This document shows positions 62,317 through 64,000 of a DNA stretch of 64,000 nucleotides, piece after piece; position 1 is the stretch's first letter, and every line of letters starts with the position of its first letter. The notes under the pieces were generated by a model. It worked only from the letters and a program-made list of their open reading frames with translations, ran no database searches and was not told where the DNA came from. The stretch covers positions 186,001 through 250,000 of the forward strand of contig CALVAP010000007.1 in NCBI GenBank assembly GCA_944325625.1. The letters run 5' to 3'. Source of the DNA: Candidatus Gastranaerophilales bacterium (GTDB taxonomy: Bacteria > Cyanobacteriota > Vampirovibrionia > Gastranaerophilales > Gastranaerophilaceae). Made by a program: the position numbers and the translations under genes.

Positions 62317-63030
62317 TTAATTTTCTTTTTTATTGGAATTAATTTTTATAAAACTTCCTATTATGGTTCCTGCAGCAAGACCAACTATAGAGTATAATCC
62401 TACTCTACGTTTATTGAAAGCATTTACAAAGCTTATTACTTCTTCTTTTCCTGCTTTTATTTTTGCATTGTCTGTTATCATGGATTCAAAATAATTCTTT
62501 ATTTTTGAAGCATTTATTTTATTTTCTTTGGAGTCTTTTATAAATTCTCTTATCGCAATTTTGTCATTCAAAGATTGAGAAGTTTTAGCTATTTGTTCTG
62601 CTTTTTCGGGTTGATTTTTCATTCCTTCAAGGACCCCTCTGTCCCAATTAATTTCATCTTCAAGTTTTTTGTATGATTTAGACGGGTCAAAAACCACACC
62701 TTTAAGTGCATCTTGGACACTAACTTCCTTTGTCTCTTTTGTTATATTCATTAAACCGTATTTTTCGTCGATGTATTGTCTTTTTTCTTTAATTCTTGAT
62801 TTTAAGTTATCAAAAATATCTTTTTCGGTTTCTGACATTGGAAGTTTTTCTTGAATAACAGGAAAACTTTCTTCAATGTTCTCTTTGTTAATTTTTAGTT
62901 TTGAAAAAGATGCATAAGCAGCGCCTCCGGCGGCACCGACAATGGCTCCGGGTAAAAGAAAAGATTTGTCTCTGTCTTTATTTTTTTTACCAAAAGAAAC
63001 ATTTGCAGAATTAATAGGGTCAACACGCAT
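62317..63030 (-). CDS. Lineage-specific protein with two glycine-rich hydrophobic segments
   Basis: 237 residues. The N-terminus MRVDPINSANVSFGKKN carries the NVSFG type motif often seen at the start of proteins of Gastranaerophilales; its meaning is unknown. Hydrophobic glycine-rich segments occur at about 26-42 (LLPGAIVGAAGGAAYASF) and 213-230 (GLYSIVGLAAGTIIGSFI), with a charged helical stretch between, so the protein probably inserts in or crosses a membrane twice. A strong ribosome-binding site (GGGAGGAAAAACC) supports the start. No function can be assigned. Confidence 0.75.
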   Translation of the reverse strand: MRVDPINSANVSFGKKNKDRDKSFLLPGAIVGAAGGAAYASFSKLKINKENIEESFPVIQEKLPMSETEKDIFDNLKSRIKEKRQYIDEKYGLMNITKETKEVSVQDALKGVVFDPSKSYKKLEDEINWDRGVLEGMKNQPEKAEQIAKTSQSLNDKIAIREFIKDSKENKINASKIKNYFESMITDNAKIKAGKEEVISFVNAFNKRRVGLYSIVGLAAGTIIGSFIKINSNKKEN

Positions 63031-63085
63031 GGTTTTTCCTCCCTTTTTATTTATTATGTGTTCTATTTTAAAACATGTAAATTAG

Positions 63086-63100
63086 ACATTTGTCAAATGT
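63086..63100 (-). promoter_or_regulatory. Dyad and -35-like element before the gene at 62317
   Basis: ACATTTG-T-CAAATGT is a perfect seven-base dyad; on the minus strand it includes TTGACA (63091-63096). A matching -10 at normal spacing was not found, so this may be an operator rather than a promoter. Confidence 0.35.
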
Positions 63101-63126
63101 TAAAACTATATTTACAAAACTTTACA

Positions 63127-64000
63127 TTATCTTGAACAGATAGTTCTTGCGGCATAAACGCCTGAAGCTGATGCTTGAATAAGGCCTCTTGTTACTCCGG
63201 CACCATCTCCGATTGCGAAAAGATTTTTAACTCCCTCTGTTTCAAGTTCATTTGTAAGTTTAACTCTTGCTGAGTAGAATTTAACTTCTATGCCGTAAAG
63301 CAACGTATATCTTGATGCGGTTCCGGGTGCTATTTTATCGAGAGCATAAATCATTTCTATTATGCTAAGCATTTGTCTGTAGGGTATAACAAGACTTAAA
63401 TCTCCGGGAGTAGCACAAGAAAGAGTTGGAGTTATTATACTTGATTTAATTCTTTCAGGTGTTGAGCGTCTACCGTCTAGTAAGTCTCCAAATCTTTGAA
63501 CAAGAACCCCGCCGGCAAGCATATTTGCAAGACTTGCAACGTGTTGACCGTAGGCTATTGGTTCTTTAAACGGTTCTGTGAATTTTTTGCTTACAAGTAG
63601 AGCAAAATTTGTATTATTTGTTGTTTTTTCTGCATAACTATGGCCGTTTACAGTTGATATTCCGTTATAATTTTCTTGAACCACTTCTCCATTTGGATTC
63701 ATACAGAAAGTTCTTACTTCATCTCCAAATGTTGGTGAATAGTAAACAAGTTTGGACTCATAAAGTTTTGAGGTTAGAGGTTCAAAAACAGGAGCAGGAA
63801 GCTCAACTCTTACCCCTACATCAACGGCATTATTTACAAAGCCTATTTTGTTTTTATCAAATTCTTTTGTAAGCCAATCAGCACCTTCTCTTCCGGGTGC
63901 TATAATTGTATATTCTGCGTGAATAGTTTCTCCATTATCGAGTACAATTCCTTTAACCTGTTCACATTCAACAATCAAATTTTTTGCAGATACATTATTT
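63127..64000 (-). CDS. FAD-dependent dehydrogenase, COG2509-like (N-terminal part outside window)
   Basis: The C-terminal 290 residues of a flavoprotein; the frame stays open to the right edge, where further residues (NNVSAKNLIVECEQ) are readable. Features: APGREGADWL, a substrate domain with VDVGVRVELP and CMNPNGEV, GRRSTPERIKSSIITPTLSCATPGDLSLVIPYR, and the final FAD-binding IGDGAGVTRGLIQASASGVYAA. This matches the uncharacterised COG2509 family of FAD oxidoreductases. The NAD/FAD Rossmann motif lies beyond the window. Substrate unknown. Confidence 0.85.
   Translation of the reverse strand, partial: NNVSAKNLIVECEQVKGIVLDNGETIHAEYTIIAPGREGADWLTKEFDKNKIGFVNNAVDVGVRVELPAPVFEPLTSKLYESKLVYYSPTFGDEVRTFCMNPNGEVVQENYNGISTVNGHSYAEKTTNNTNFALLVSKKFTEPFKEPIAYGQHVASLANMLAGGVLVQRFGDLLDGRRSTPERIKSSIITPTLSCATPGDLSLVIPYRQMLSIIEMIYALDKIAPGTASRYTLLYGIEVKFYSARVKLTNELETEGVKNLFAIGDGAGVTRGLIQASASGVYAARTICSR

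Overview
The window is AT-rich bacterial chromosome, densely packed with genes on both strands and dominated by housekeeping functions. No rRNA or tRNA gene, CRISPR array, transposase or phage gene was seen, and no gene-free stretch exceeds 300 bases. The likely source is a non-photosynthetic relative of cyanobacteria of the Gastranaerophilales/Melainabacteria type. That is an inference from three things: a pseudopilin ending in an NGDK-PN-G-D segment typical of that group, lineage-type proteins with an N-terminal NVSFG motif, and an anaerobe's superoxide reductase plus ferritin pair. A meso-DAP-type MurE fits a Gram-negative-like cell wall. A low-GC Firmicute or another anaerobic lineage is not excluded.

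Layout. 1-1162: end of a lytic transglycosylase, then an NrtR-like regulator. 1178-9355: yceD-rpmF followed by the fatty-acid genes plsX, fabH, fabD, fabG, acpP, fabF; this cluster is interrupted by four small opposite-strand genes, one of them exported. 9436-16074: a 2,212-residue all-helical protein. 16173-20800: uracil-DNA glycosylase, two tandem thymidylate-kinase-like proteins, metK and a family 9 glycosyltransferase. 20887-22614: a protein with RTX-like repeats and an Ala/Thr/Gly block. 22609-27394: cell-division cluster rsmH-ftsL-like-ftsI-murE. 27501-31545: envelope glycan genes (two polyprenyl-phosphate-type GT2 enzymes, a membrane protein, a ChbG/HpnK-type deacetylase). 31537-34837: GNAT, tuf, superoxide reductase-ferritin and rpsT.

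34966-49623: TPR protein, U32 hydroxylase, nucleoside transporter, methyltransferase plus beta-propeller protein, grpE-dnaJ, the pgpH-ybeY-dgkA operon, a GlcF-like Fe-S protein, rpmE, thyX and prfA. 49650-57574: gatB, an OppD-type ATPase, a D-lactate-type dehydrogenase, a dicarboxylate symporter, and dnaN-thrB-lipM. 57575-57840 is an AT-rich region upstream of dnaN that could be the replication origin. 57841-64000: pseudopilin and a divergent XRE regulator, coaE with a coupled small gene, ilvN, rpsB-tsf, a small membrane-type protein, and the C-terminal part of a COG2509-type flavoprotein.

Two points stand out at the whole-window scale. First, at least seven separate genes have a -10 hexamer exactly six bases before the start codon and no Shine-Dalgarno sequence, so leaderless mRNAs look common here. 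Second, the unexplained genes (the giant helical protein, the RTX/Ala-Thr protein, the small genes in the fab cluster, the pseudopilin-XRE pair) sit singly inside conserved housekeeping neighbourhoods and do not form a genomic island. No complete new multi-gene system was identified. All functional calls are from motif reading without database searches.
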